DNA of 64,000 bases from Brachycybe producta (GCA_036925085.1 JAUPFP010000002.1:4282780-4346779), one strand, 5' to 3'; counted from the stretch's first letter, positions 46,178 to 57,842 are shown. The notes: generated by a model from the sequence alone, not told the origin. A program made the numbers and translations.

Positions 46178-46990
46178 GTATCTCACTATATGGACTTAGT
46201 ATCTCGCTATATGGACTTAGTATCTCGCTATATGGACTTAGTATCTCGCTATATGGACTTAGTATCTCGCTATATGGACTTAGTATCTCGCTATATGGAC
46301 TTAGTATCTCGCTATATGGACTTAGTATCTCGCTATATGGACTTAGTATCTCGCTATATGGACTTAGTATCTCGCTATATGGACTTAGTATCTCAATATA
46401 TTGACTTAGATTAGGTTAGGTTTGGTTTGGTTAGGTAACTATATCTAACCTAACATCACCTAACCTAACCATACTAAGTCAATATATTGAGATAGTATAT
46501 CAATATATTGAGATACGAAGTTAATATATTTAGATACTAAGTTAATATATTTAGATACTAAATCAAAATATTGAGATACTAAATCAAAATATTGAGATAC
46601 TAAGTCAAAATATTGAGATACTAAGTCAAAATATTGAGATGCTAAGTCAAAATATTGAGATGCTAAGTCAAAATATTGAGATGCTAAGTCAAAATATTGA
46701 GATGCTAAGTCAAAATATTGAGATGCTAAGTCAAAATATTGAGATGCTAAGTCAAAATATTGAGATGCTAAGTCAAAATATTGTGATGCTAAGTCAAAAT
46801 ATTGTGATGCTAAGTCAAAATATTGTGATGCTAAGTCAAAATATTGAAATACTAAGTCAAAATATTGAGATACTAAGTCAAAATATTGAGATACTAAGTC
46901 AAAATATTGAGATACTAAGTCAAAATATTGAAATACTAAGTAAAAATATTGAGATACTAAGTCAATATATTTAGTCAGCATCTCAATATA
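46178..46990. repeat. 21-bp satellite in opposed orientations
   Basis: About ten units of TATGGACTTAGTATCTCGC-type sequence (21 bp) run to 46400. A centre with TTAGG-like strings follows at 46405-46475 (GGTTAGGTTTGGTTTGG and CACCTAACCTAACC). Then about 24 units of the complement type (CTAAGTCAAAATATTGAGAT) run to 46990. As 21 is a multiple of 3, long repeat frames (MDLVSRY, MLSQNIE, FDLASQY units) stay open on both strands. They are not genes. Confidence 0.93.
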
Positions 46991-47157
46991 TTGACTTAGT
47001 ATCTCAGTATATTGACTTAGGTTAGGTAAGGTTTGGTAACTATAGGCCTACCTAACCTAACCAAACCTAAGTCAAAAAACGCCAAATTAATTTTATTTTT
47101 ATTTCGAGAGTTTCCATTAGTGATCAATAGATGGTGCTGCTAATGCACGCGCATGCT

Positions 47158-47523
47158 TAGACCTGTGCGCCGCCGGTCGAAACCGCCGCCGCCGGTGTTT
47201 TTGAAGCTAAAAACGCAGCCGCTCGCCGCTTGTACTTTTTTTAAAAACCCGCCGCCACTCGTCGCCGGTGTATGACTGGCGGCCGCCGAATTCAAATTTG
47301 TTTTGGTTGGTTTTGTTTCAAAAACTGCCATAGGAATGAAATCATACCATATTCGATATTTATCGATTTCAATTTATATCGATAATTACCACATTCAATA
47401 TATCGATAAATCGATATATTTGTTCGATATGTTCAATTCCAGACGCCGGTAGTCGTCGCCGCCGCTGCTCGTATTTACCCTCGCCCGCCGCCGCCGATCA
47501 ATATGCTATGGCGCACAGGTCTA
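47158..47523. mobile_element. hAT element with GCCGCC-rich ends
   Basis: Ends TAGACCTGTGCGCC and GGCGCACAGGTCTA are perfect inverted repeats, flanked by the perfect 8-bp duplication CGCATGCT (47150-47157 and 47524-47531). GCCGCCGCC-type strings near both ends and CGATAT strings in the middle make it compositionally unlike its surroundings. Non-coding. Confidence 0.92.
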
Positions 47524-47688
47524 CGCATGCTCACTGCAAATACCGCTGTGCTAATGCTAGTCAATTTTACTTAGATGTTTGTGTCAATTAAATGATGAAT
47601 GTTTTCGTGAATGATTTCTTACATAAAATGTATAAATTAATTTGTAAGTATCAATCGCTGGTTATACACAAGTAAAAGTATTTGAACA

Positions 47689-47992
47689 CTAGTGGGGTAA
47701 CCCGTCATAAATGACGGGAGCAAAAATTCACAGGCAATTGTGAGCATGCGCGTCGTTTTTTCCTTTTTTTACTCCTTTCATTTCAATTTCAGTCACCCCT
47801 CCCACTTTTCTCTCTCTCTTCCCCTTCTACACTTTCCAAACTTTTCTCCTAACCCCCTCCCACTTTTCTCTCTCTTATCCCTTTTACACTTTCCAAAGGA
47901 AGAGTTCAACATATAGTTGACCTTGAAAAAAAAACGGTTCATTTATTCAAATTTATATAAATTCCAACGTGCTTCAATGGTTTTTGGTACTC

Positions 47993-48025
<33 letters not shown>
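47689..48025 (-). mobile_element. Helitron, 5' end lost in a CA microsatellite
   Basis: The 3' end (minus strand) is intact: CTAG at 47689, then GTGGGGTAACCCGTCATAAA hairpin sequence. The interior (ACATATAGTTGACCTTG) matches the 38.4-kb copy. Instead of the TCCCAGG end there is a CA/CGCA microsatellite at 47995-48028. Confidence 0.82.
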
Positions 48026-48119
48026 ATATTCACATTTTCACGCATATTCACATTTATTTCAACATTTAAATTCTACAATAAAAATAAAACAGTTCCAGGC
48101 ATTTTTCTCTATGTTTAGA

Positions 48120-48470
48120 GATTAATGCATTATTTTTTTGGAAGATATACTTGAGGAAGTATCCCCAATTGACTGGTGGAAAAATTATTAAAGAGATACA
48201 TACATATAAATAGTAATAGTAATCTATTTAGGAGCCTCAGAGGTAAACTGTGTTAAGTCACCAAACCTAAATTTTACAGTGGAGTTGTTTGAAAGTTTTT
48301 CTCTTCATTGATGGAATAGGACTTAACATGGTATACCACCATCTAGCGGCTGATGTCTAAAACCGTCGACTTAACACTGTTTACTGTTGGTAGAACTTGA
48401 CAAGCTGTTTAAAAAAAAAATTTTTTTACATCTTATGAAGATGTAAAATCGTGATTTTTAACCTGTTCAC
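48120..48470. repeat. Second copy of the 1.6-1.98-kb module
   Basis: Reverse-orientation match to about 1630-1985: GCCTCAGAGGTAAACTGTGT, AGGACTTAACATGGTATACC and GAACTTGACAAGCTGTTTAA. No target duplication was located. Confidence 0.7.
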
Positions 48471-48892
48471 AATATTTGTTGTGAACCTACTTCGCAGCGG
48501 TTTAAAAATTACAACTCATAGGCAGCATTAATGCAGAAGACTGTCTCGATGTAGGAGCTGTAACCTCGGTTAGAACGTCACAAAAGTATCTGTCTTTCAA
48601 ACGACGTCATAACCGACATTGTCTATATCAATGTCGAATACTTAATGGTCACACACCCTGAACTTTTGCCAAGACAAAATACAAATTTTACAAGTAATGT
48701 GGTCTATTACTAATTACTTGAAGTAAGTTGTTCAATTTCAGTCATTGATTAAATTTGGCAGATTCAGATTTTCGTTTTACGTGATGAAAAGAAATTCGGG
48801 CTGTTGTATTGTAAACAAGGGATTCAAGGAACCCTATAGACCTCCATTGCTTTAATATATGCTTTCATATATCAAATAACCAACTTTTTTCA

Positions 48893-49661
48893 TTGTGCGC
48901 ATGTGTACGCACATGTACACACTTGTGTGCATGTGTACGCACATGTACACACGTGTGCGCATGTGTACGCACATGTACACACTTGTGCGCATGTGTACGC
49001 ACATGTACACACGTGTGCGCATGTGTACGCACATGTACACACGTGTGCGCATGTGTACGCACATGTACACACGTGTGCGCATGTGTATGCACATGTACAC
49101 ACGTGTGCGCATGTGTACGCACATGTACACACGTGTGCGCATGTGTACGCACATGTACACACGTGTGCGCATGTGTACGCACATGTACACACGTGTGCGC
49201 ATGTGTACGCACATGTACACACGTGTGCGCATGTGTACGCACATGTACACACGTGTGCGCATGTGTACGCACATGTACACACGTGTGCGCATGTGTACGC
49301 ACATGTACACACGTGTGCGCATGTGTACGCACATGTACACACGTGTGCGCATGTGTACGCACATGTACACACGTGTGCGCATGTGTACGCACATGTACAC
49401 ACGTGTGCGCATGTGTACGCACATGTACACACGTGTGCGCATGTGTACGCACATGTACACACGTGTGCGCATGTGTACGCACATGTACACACGTGTGCGC
49501 ATGTGTACGCACATGTACACACGTGTGCGCATGTGTACGCACATGTACACACGTGTGCGCATGTGTACGCACATGTACACACGTGTGCGCATGTGTACGC
49601 ACATGTACACACGTGTGCGCATGTGTACGCACATGTACACACGTGTGCGCATATGTATATA
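48893..49661. repeat. 30-bp purine-pyrimidine alternating satellite
   Basis: About 25 nearly identical 30-bp units of GTGCGCATGTGTACGCACAT plus GTACACACGT. From 48984 to 49661 the sequence alternates purine and pyrimidine without a break. Stop codons TAA, TAG and TGA all need adjacent purines, so all six frames are necessarily open here. The 250-283-codon frames are therefore artefacts. Alternating GT/GC tracts of this kind favour left-handed Z-DNA. Confidence 0.95.
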
Positions 49662-50221
49662 GATAATCACACATGTATGTACTCATGTACATGACATAGT
49701 TACATGTGATGCGCATGCGTCATTCATTTGTAATAATACGGGTTTAAAATGAAAATACGTCACATGTATTCTAATATACAAAAATAATAACAGAACATAG
49801 AAAGGAACACCCCTCCTAAATAATAGAAAAGTCCCCCCTTTCGAATGCTACAACTGGAAAGAGGAAGAATCGAGATTTTTTTTTAAAAAAATTACGATTT
49901 TGAAAAATCGAAATTTTATATATCGAATCGCTCTAAAATTCCAATTTTTTTCCAGTTTCATCGTCAGAATGTTTACATCATTTTAGGTCTGATGACATTT
50001 TATTGTAGGTGGCCCCGTTTTCGAGTTGTTCGACCCACTAAAAATTATGACCAAAAACTCAAAATTTGTTTCTAAAAAAATCATAAAAAAATAACCCCTG
50101 GGTAAAATTTTCTAATTTTTTGTCAGGAGCTTCATATTGACCCACGGAATCAAATAAAAAATACTGCATGTCTTTATCTCATTCCGTTCTTGAGTTGTTC
50201 GAGGAACTAAATCGGTTCCGG

Positions 50222-50257
50222 ACACACACACACACACACACATACATACACACACAG
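50222..50257. repeat. CA microsatellite
   Basis: A CA dinucleotide run with two ATACAT interruptions. Confidence 0.9.
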
Positions 50258-50469
50258 ACATCCTTTTTTTCCCCTTTTCTTGCATGATCCTATATACCTC
50301 CATTGCTCTTTAGAGCAATGGAGGTCAAAAAGGAAAATCTTAATTCTTATAATGAATTCATACCAACAAATTGAAGAATTTTATTTACTATAATTTTTGA
50401 AGAAAAAAAAAATTGACATGAAACATTCTTTTCATTCTATTTTAAAAGTTTCTGCAAATTTGCATTGAT

Positions 50470-50816
50470 TTACATCTCTCGCTTCAGGTACTTACATCTT
50501 GTAAAAGTGTGAATTATGCTTGCAGGAAGGCACATTAAAGGGGTTGTGCAAAACTCAATACAAAAAATAAGCATGGCATAAAAAGGTTTTAACTTATCAA
50601 GCTGGTGACGAAAACTAAAGGATTTGCCAGTCAGTCCCCAAAATCTTTCACTAGGTGACATACTTGTAGTTATGTTTTCAAGATTTTTCTGAAAAAGCGG
50701 TTGTGACGACCAGTAGTAGTGACCAGTAGATTTCATTCTGATGCCATTGTATTTGGTCTGTTTGTCCACTTCAGTGTTTTCGTTGTGAATCAGATGGATT
50801 TTACCATGAGTCTCTT
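50470..50816 (-). CDS. Last exon of unknown secreted/membrane protein, unit 2
   Basis: On the minus strand an acceptor (TTCTAATAG, AG at 50817-50818) is followed by a frame ending in TAA at 50470. It includes VDKQTKYNGIRMKSTGHYYW, QKNLENITTSMSPSERFWGL and a short hydrophobic part (FYAMLIFCIEFC) before PLMCLPASII. Two paralogs are at 42549-42938 and 60253-60633. The cysteine pattern differs: the first cysteine of CPVMC is missing (TPLMC). The frame is open. The 3' flank 50320-50470 is also related to 60110-60250. Confidence 0.62.
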
Positions 50817-50895
50817 CTATTAGAATAAAATTATTAATATATAGTGAGATTGACCTCTTATTTTAAACCATTTTTATTCACTGTTGTTACTGTAC

Positions 50896-51000
50896 CTGAT
50901 GAGTTTTCCACTGTGTTGTTATTCAGAAGGGGTTGAAATGTAGAATTTTTTTCAGGTGTTTTGGAATGCCTTCGTATGTTTCAGTCGTGGTGGAAATTAA
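50896..51000 (-). pseudogene. Middle exon of unit 2 with one-base deletion
   Basis: Bounded by CACAG| (51001 side) and ATCAG|GTACAG (50896 side), this 105-bp exon aligns with the 106-bp exon at 60715-60820. One base is missing in an A-run, so the frame runs into TGA in the segment aligned to HLNN. Without the missing base it would join the last exon in phase. This suggests that unit 2 is a pseudogene or that the base was lost in sequencing. No exon 1 was found for this unit. Confidence 0.6.
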
Positions 51001-51710
51001 CTGTGAAATGTAATTTATTCATTTAGCATACAATTGCAATTCATTTCCAATTAGTAAATACAATCATCTAATCACATTGTCCTGCCATAATTGAAAAGTA
51101 CTAATGACGCCAATCACTCTCAGGTGACTAAATCACAATTTAATCACTTGAGTTAAAATTTAAATTATTGATTAAATCATGTTTTAACTTTTCATTTTTG
51201 ATGGTTTTCAACTCAAAGATAAGAAAACAAAAGTAGGATTTGAAATTATTTATTTTATTTTATCTGAAAGCAAACTAGAAAAAAGAAGAAAAATATGTAC
51301 TCATCCCTACGTTTGACTAATGAAACAGAATACAATTGACTGTGCTATGAATAACTGTTTTATCTCAACATGTTCATTTTATTCAAGATTTTACTTCTTT
51401 TAATTTTATTTAAATTAACCACCTGCATAATTTACCAGTTTCATTTTACTACTTCTTTGAATATCTTGTATTAGCAGGCCTACCACTTTGTTAAATTACA
51501 AAAACTAAAAACTTAAATTTGTGATCTAACAAAAAAAGTATAATTTAATAAAGAAAATCGTGATTTCTTAAAAAAAAATTACAATTTTATAAAACAAATC
51601 TCAATTTAATAAAAAAAATTACAACTTAATAAAAAATGTCACGATTTAATAAAAAAAAACATTTTTTCCAACCCTGTTTGCAATAATTTCCAGCCTATTG
51701 CTGTTTGTAT

Positions 51711-51755
<45 letters not shown>

Positions 51756-52354
51756 CTGCTATATAATAGTTTGCGCCACACAAAAAATAGGCACGACAAC
51801 TGGATTTTACGAAGATAACTGCACATGCGCATTTCATATGGGGCAGCCCACTTCCTGTTAAACATTTTTTTTGCCTCCATCTTGGTTTCACCAGTTAAAA
51901 ACGCGAAAAAACGAAACCAACTCCAAAAACTTATTTCAAACTTCCAATTGTTGGAAAAATGGATGGAAATAACGATTTATTCAATATTTTTCATGAATTT
52001 CACCCTTGAACACATGGATAACACCCACTTAGAAATGTGATCCCATATACTACATTGCTCACGTCCCTTTTAATGTAACAATTCTATCTTACTTTTTATT
52101 GTAGGCTCCATTTTTGGTTTGGCAAGGTGTGGGTGGGTATTTCCGGTTTAAAATATATATTGTTGTGTGTGGAAGTTGTGAGCGCAACCTAAAGGCTACA
52201 ACTACAATTTTTCAACACAGAAAACAACAATCTACAATTAGTAGTAGTTGTAGATAGTAGTAGTTGTACCATGGCGCAAACTCTAATAATTTAGTAATAA
52301 ATAATAAGAAATACTTACCAATGATGAGATATGGTCCAGGAAAATAAGGCAGGA
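51001..52354. other. AT-rich DNA with a TAG trinucleotide microsatellite
   Basis: A (TAG)n run of about 15 units lies at 51711-51755. TAGTAGTTG repeats lie at 52237-52270. No gene is supported. Confidence 0.5.
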
Positions 52355-52650
52355 GATGAGGATTTGCAAAATTATTATGGCGTTCATATTTAACATGCTT
52401 GTGTACCTGTACCTGTACACAGTGTACCTGTTTAACCTAGTGTATTACTGTATGATTCAAAATTTTTCTTTTATATACAGGTTTATTTTGAATGAAAAGC
52501 TAACTAAATCACATTTTGAGCAGATTTTTTTTTCATTCAGAATAACACGTGTTTTACATGTGTCTGAGGAGGGAAAGCGCAGTCAAATCCAATGTTTCTC
52601 ATTGATAATATGCCTACGAAACGATTCACATTGACATGTAATGTACACTT
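52355..52650. repeat. Direct repeat, partner at 53430-53725
   Basis: GGCGTTCATATTTAACATGC, TTTATATACAGGTTTATTTT and AATGAAAAGCTAACTAAATC recur about 1.07 kb downstream in the same order. The 92-codon frame starting at 52356 is not kept in the second copy. Confidence 0.75.
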
Positions 52651-52962
52651 TTCATTTTTGTTTGGACACTTCCGGTGGACACTCCCAACGTTATTCGAAA
52701 ATGAAAACCAGAAATTGGACAAGTCTGAAACTTATTCCATTCTTTTGTAGTCTCAGTGGGCCATTTTGGTTTTCTGAAACCTCCAGTTCCAGAAATACAG
52801 CTATTTTAAATTGCATTAAGGTTTCCCAGGGGTTAGCTTGGATTGTAAAGTAAGTCTGAAACTTTTTTTATTGGTCTTCAATTTTCATTTTTGTCCCAAC
52901 AACTTTGGTTCCGAAAGTACGGTCGTTTTAAATACTATTAAGATATACCCCAAGGTTATTCA

Positions 52963-53230
52963 CATAGGCGTAAATTGGGATTCAAAACTGGGGTGGCAAG
53001 AGTTTCAAGCAATTTTCGAAAGGATTGAACTGTTAGGGCACATAAAATGCTTCAAGCTGGCCCACGTGAACAAAAACAAATAAATTGGTGACACATATGT
53101 GAACTTGTAAACTGTATTTATTGCAAGTTAAACTTCTGAAAAAAATTAGAAATAATTAGAAGAAATAATTCATGTTTTTTGGGGTGGTGGCCACCACCCC
53201 GCGCGCCCCCACCCCTATTTTACACCTATG
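52963..53230. mobile_element. Probable hAT element
   Basis: CATAGGCGTAAAT at the left and ATTTTACACCTATG at the right are inverted ends. Flanks GTTATTCA and GTTATCTT share only the first five bases, so the target duplication is imperfect. GGTGGCCACCACCCC near the right end is typical of such elements. Confidence 0.55.
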
Positions 53231-53725
53231 GTTATCTTAGAATAGAATTATCTTATGACGTTCATTGAGAGTACAATCATAAAAAACATATGTATTAAAC
53301 GTTTACCTTTATTAATACAAACATGTAGTCAGTTCTCATGCAAATTATAATTTTATTTCATGTTCTTCCAAGGTTTTGCATTGATAACCTTAGAAACAGT
53401 TCATGTTAACGTGTAATGAATTATTGAAAAGTTATTATTGCGTTCATGTTTAACATACATGTACTTTCTGTTGCACGTAGTAACTGTTTAACCTTGTGTA
53501 TTTCTTTACAATTGAAAATTTTCCTTTTATATACAGGTTTTATTTTCAATGAAAAGCTAACTAAATGATGCTTTGCAGCATATTTTCTTTTTCATTACCT
53601 TTATTTTTAGAGGGAAAGTGCAGTCAGTTCTCAGGAAAATTCTAATTTTATTTCATGTACATCCAAAGCCTGGCATTGGTAATATGCCTATGAAACATTC
53701 ACATTGACATGTAATGTACACATTC

Positions 53726-54172
53726 GTCTTTGTAATCGGCACGTTTCTTTATAAAGATGAATAAAAATGTTACAATAAGAAACCACGCTGTCTTTATGTT
53801 CCGAAACTAATAACTTCTCTACAGAGGCCGGAGACACCATAAGGTAAAGAGCACATACAGATCCTGGTGCAGCTACAACATCTTCTACTGCCAGTAAATA
53901 TCAAGAGGAGGAGATGTACATCAGCGTCAATGGAGAATAGGATGGCCACCATACTTCTGCACAGATTTCACCCCATGCAGAAGGATGATCGCAATCCATC
54001 ACCATCCAACTCTTTCTGTAGCTCGAATCTTCTCTGTGCGGGCACCACACGATGCAGATAAGTAACGAGTTACAAGAAACAACATCTACAAGTTGGTCAA
54101 AAAATAGTCGACGTCAAAAGCTCACATTATGGACCCCAGACCTGGGACCTACGTCATAATCTTGAGAGGAAT
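53726..54172. other. Likely 5' part of a retroelement
   Basis: Composition changes at about 53820 to the less AT-biased type of the following gag region. The open frame 53867-54061 has no recognisable domain. No LTR or primer-binding site was identified. Confidence 0.35.
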
Positions 54173-54532
54173 TTGCTACATCCACTGCAGGGATTTCCAA
54201 AATACGATGATGACAACATTCTCCTCTACATCGAAGAATTTGAAGACATCGCTACAGCACACGACTGGATTTCCCTGCAGCGATACAGACACTTCGCATG
54301 GCTCTTGAGGAAGCGTGCAATAAAATGGCTTGCACACTTCCGCTCTGCTTACGATGACAAAGAAATTACGTGGATGGCCATGAAGGAGGGAATTATTGCT
54401 GAATTTCTCCTGCCGGACCAAAAGGTCCAAATGAGTCGTGAATTGGTGGAGAGGCGGCAGCAAGATCATGAAACTGTCAGGGTCTATGCTGAAAAATACA
54501 CCAAAAAATACAACATGGTTTCATCCACATGA
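54173..54532 (+). pseudogene. Retrotransposon Gag fragment
   Basis: The 119-codon frame has a Gag-like core: YIEEFEDIATAHDW, then RHFAWLLRKRAIKWLAHF, then EFLLPDQKVQMSRELVERRQ and ETVRVYAEKYTKKYN. The order (a W-containing helix, an A-L/W helix, an L-x-R-x-Q helix) is that of the retrotransposon Gag domain of Ty3/gypsy-like elements, whose capsid-type protein packages element RNA. It is cut by a stop after VSST. The next frame continues at 54570 in another phase, and the zinc knuckle is back in the first phase. At least two frameshifts make it inactive. Confidence 0.8.
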
Positions 54533-54569
54533 TGATGAATCATTGTTGATAGCGACTTTATGAAAAAGT

Positions 54570-54806
54570 TTGCTACCAACATTGAGAAAACATTTGTATG
54601 GGACACTGAAAGACCATTTTCATGAGTTCGTTTGCTTCAGCACACAGACTGAAGGAGAACTGGTGGATGAGAAAGAATTGGTTTACAAGACATCGGCTGT
54701 GACTACAACCAAAGTGAACGTAAGCCAGCCGAATCAAGGAAGTCAACCAAAGCAGCAGTCAACTGAGGAATTCAAGCGGACAAGACAAGATGTCAAACCC
54801 GCCTGA
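54570..54806 (+). pseudogene. Gag continuation, shifted frame
   Basis: From 54570 the frame reads LPTLRKHLYGTLKDHFHEF and later NQGSQPKQQSTEEFKRTRQD. It connects the Gag core to the zinc knuckle region. The glutamine-rich linker is common between capsid and nucleocapsid parts. Confidence 0.6.
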
Positions 54807-54886
54807 AAGGGCTGACACTCAACTGGAACCAATACAGACAAATCAACATCAGCACAAGGAGAAATCAACACCAGGGCCTGTTCACC

Positions 54887-54928
54887 TGTTACCGATGTGG
54901 GGAGGCGGGCCACATTGTACATGAATGC
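54887..54928 (+). pseudogene. CCHC zinc knuckle of Gag
   Basis: The translation CYRCGEAGHIVHEC fits CX2CX4HX4C exactly, with all four metal ligands present. It is in the same frame as 54173-54532. Nucleocapsid knuckles of this form bind nucleic acid. Confidence 0.88.
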
Positions 54929-55589
54929 CAAAATTCCGGAAAATTAATTACTGAACCAAAGGGCATTCCAACGGCAACATCAACCACTGTAAGCAGAATT
55001 GACAAACCATTGGCAACGACGGTGACGGCAACGAAATTTTCGAATACAGTTGAGGTTGATGAAATTCATACCTTGCCGAATGTTATGAAAATGGTGCCTG
55101 TGCACATAAGTGGCATCATGCACTATTTTCATTTGGAGAATTGAACGGAAGAGGCTTTAAACTGCTAAGGGCACCACTCATTCCCAAAGTAGTGATGCCG
55201 AAGTAGTTGTGATGGAAAAAGATGTCAACTTGGAGAATCTTCAAGGGGTTCAGGCTGCTGACCAACAAGAGGAAGTTTCTGAGCAGCCAAGGGTTATGTG
55301 CATCAAGGTCCAATAGGGAGTAAACAAGGTGGAGTCCAAAGGTCTGTCATTGGGAATGACAGCTAGAGATGTTCGAAAAATCCACAGCCCTGTGCCAAGA
55401 TCGACATACGGCGGAAGCAATGCTACTAAAAAGTTGGTACACAGCGGAACAAGAATCAACAAGGCTGACATCTGGAGGTGTTGCTGTTAGAATCCGAAGT
55501 TGTACCATCCAAGGGGAAGGTCAACTAAAGAAACCTCTGCAAATTGGGGATGCCAAGATGAATTTCAAGGTTAAACCCATGGTGAAAAA

Positions 55590-55990
55590 AATGCAGGTTG
55601 AAGCAAAATTTGGAGTAACTTCGCCTGTGAAGGGCAACTGTGAGTGAAGGGTTTTTAGACCATTTCTGTGAAAGGTCAGCAAACAATGCCACTGCAAAGT
55701 GAGCTTATCATGGCATCCAAGATGGATGTCATGCCAAAGCTTGGTGAGGTGCAGATGATGGCAAAATTTGGAGTACCCATCTATGTGAAAAATGGAGATC
55801 AGGTGGTGGCAAAATTTGGAGTAGCTGCTCCTATAGAAATTAAAGAGCAGGTAGGTGGTGGCAAAATTTGGAGTACCAATCCCTGTGAAAAATGGGGATT
55901 AGGTGGTGGTGAATTTTGGAGTAAGCACCCCTATGAAAATTGGGAAGTAGTTGACAGTGAAAATTGGAGTAACCACACCTGTGAAAAATG
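55590..55990 (+). repeat. Coding-type minisatellite downstream of gag
   Basis: About five to six degenerate units of roughly 45-60 bp contain GGCAAAATTTGGAGTA and CTGTGAAAAATGGGG. The protein-level unit is VAKFGVxxPVK/EIKxxQ. Phase changes between units shift the frame. It stands where protease/pol would be expected. Origin unknown. Confidence 0.6.
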
Positions 55991-57842
55991 AGTTTCAAGA
56001 AGAAACCATGAATCTTCAAAGGGGAGGAACAATCTCAGTCAAAATTGACCGAAACAATCCTCATGAAGATTGGAGAAAAGACCTCACTGAAATCACTATT
56101 GACAAACAATCCAGTGAAATTTCAGAAGAAACTTCAGTGAGAGAGAGAAAAGGGATAAAACACATGGGATGGCTAAAAATCTCTCTAAGAAAGAGACATC
56201 GACAGCCCCCATGTGCAAACATGTGTAGGACCTGAAATGAAGGTTAATAGGCATTCAGGAGTGGGGAAAGAGAAATCCAGCATTAAAATCATCTTAAAAG
56301 ATGCAATAACATTTTATTTGGATATAGAAATGGCAAAAATTCGAATTTGCCGCTATATGGAGCGCCGCCTGGTGGGAGCAAAAGATGAGAAAGAATTTTC
56401 TAAAGAGAAAACTCCTCCCACTTTTGGCCAGAATTTGAAAGTGAGAGCCCCACAGGATCACGTGAGCAGTCAGCTGTCATTTTTATGGGCTCCACTTTGG
56501 TATTCAATCCCTGAACTACCGTATGACGCTGAATTGTGCTTACCTCACGCCCACTCCGGAGTTGCATTGATCCTGATGGCTGTTGCGCTTCATACCAGGC
56601 CATCAGTCACTCCCATCTTGCAGCAGTTATGTTTTGTAGGATGTCTTCAAGTGGATCCTCTTCAAGTGGGTTTGTATTGTCATCTTTTTTTGGCATCTTG
56701 AACTTCGACTTGGGCCTGCCTTTTCTTCCTTTTCCAGCTGGTGTAGCTCCGACATCTCTAGTATTTTCTACTTCATCGTCAGTGAGGTACCCTGCACCTC
56801 CACCATTTTGTAATGTTCCCATTTTCTTGTGGCCTTGTGATGCCAGAGAGATCTCTGGTAGCCATTTGAAACTATCAATTGAACATTGATGTACAAGTCT
56901 TTCGGTCGATTGGCACCTGTGTTGTATACTTCCACACCAGGGACACAAGGGTCAGTATCTCAAGAGTCCATAGGTAGAAAATAGCGCTGTTGAATCAGCT
57001 TACACGTGGCTGCTGGAGACTTCCTCTTCTATCGGTTGAATCATTGGCTGAGCGGCGGCTGTAACATCAAGTCCCACTCCCAGAAATAACAGAGTCCACA
57101 CATAGAAGTTATATTTCAAAAGATACTTTATTTCAAAAGACAGTGACATGCTGTGGATTGAGAGTATCAGAGATGTGTCTAGATCTTTGGTTGTAACCAG
57201 TCTGACTCTCAATCCACACGGTCCTGTTTATATATGTTTAACAACAATAGAAACATGTGATTGATGAACAAAGGTGCCAGGTGTGTCCAAGTCTCTTGGA
57301 CACAACCAGGACCTTCATTTAATTACATTAATTACAGAAACGAAAACATCTACAAGATGTAATAATTATAACAATTGAGAAGGATCTTCATTGATCCTTC
57401 CAATAAAGCTATCAAAAGATTCTCACGTCCAAGAGTTCTGCATCGTTGGTTCTTCTAGGATATGTCCTATTAAAACCAACATTACACCCTCTTGGCTATT
57501 ATTCTCATCTTGGTGGGCAGGGAGGTATCGTCTTGATGGCCTCCCAGCAACCCCCAAGCATGAGGTGAGAACCTCCGTTAAAACATTCTTTATTTTACAG
57601 AGTGTGTACAAATGATTAACCTTTAATTCGTTACAACACGATCAGCCAGCTTTTAACAGGCGAAAGCCCCAACGTTCTTGTGAGAGGAACTTGTAAGGAA
57701 ATGAACGGGACTAATTTGTTCTCTTCCTCCAAACCAGAATATTATTAGTGGCCTAGCCAACCACTTTCTGATTGCTCGAAAGAGCGCTACGATACTTTTT
57801 GACAATTCTATTCACCCCTTGAACGTGTTTCGTTACAATAGT
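55991..57842. other. Unrecognised region of coding-like composition
   Basis: Open frames of 60-162 codons exist on both strands; the largest is 56213-56701 plus, and another is 56607-56948 minus. The minus frame is rich in charged residues (GKGRKGRPKSKFKMPKKDD), as in some retroelement C-termini. I see no integrase, protease or reverse transcriptase motifs. About 57100-57640 holds TTTATTTCA/TTTATTTTAC strings that could be polyadenylation signals on the minus strand. No LTR pair was found. Confidence 0.3.

Larger units (their letters stand above)
46144..47561. mobile_element. Composite insertion carrying opposed 21-bp satellites
   Basis: The insertion lies between CAATTTTAC at 46135-46143 and CAATTTTAC at 47562-47570 and interrupts a dispersed repeat that is uninterrupted at 57843-58135. 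It begins ACTAGTTGATATAGCA and ends GCTAATGCTAGT (ACTAG inverted ends). It contains two satellite arrays and a nested hAT element. The 8-9-bp duplication suggests a hAT-like origin, but the ends are too short for certainty. Confidence 0.65.

Noticed and set aside
46190-46981. Heptad-like repeat proteins on both strands
   Set aside because: 21-bp satellite, period divisible by 3; both strands open equally and no flanking coding sequence.
46405-47070. Telomere-type TTAGG repeats
   Set aside because: Only short degenerate strings around satellite turn-round points; no true tandem telomeric array.
48852-49716. Six overlapping 250-283-codon open frames
   Set aside because: Strict purine-pyrimidine alternation cannot form stop codons; the frames are a composition artefact of the 30-bp satellite.
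56607-56948. 113-codon minus-strand frame as a gene
   Set aside because: Lysine-rich tail resembles retroelement C-termini, but no domain motif, splice site or partner copy supports a gene.
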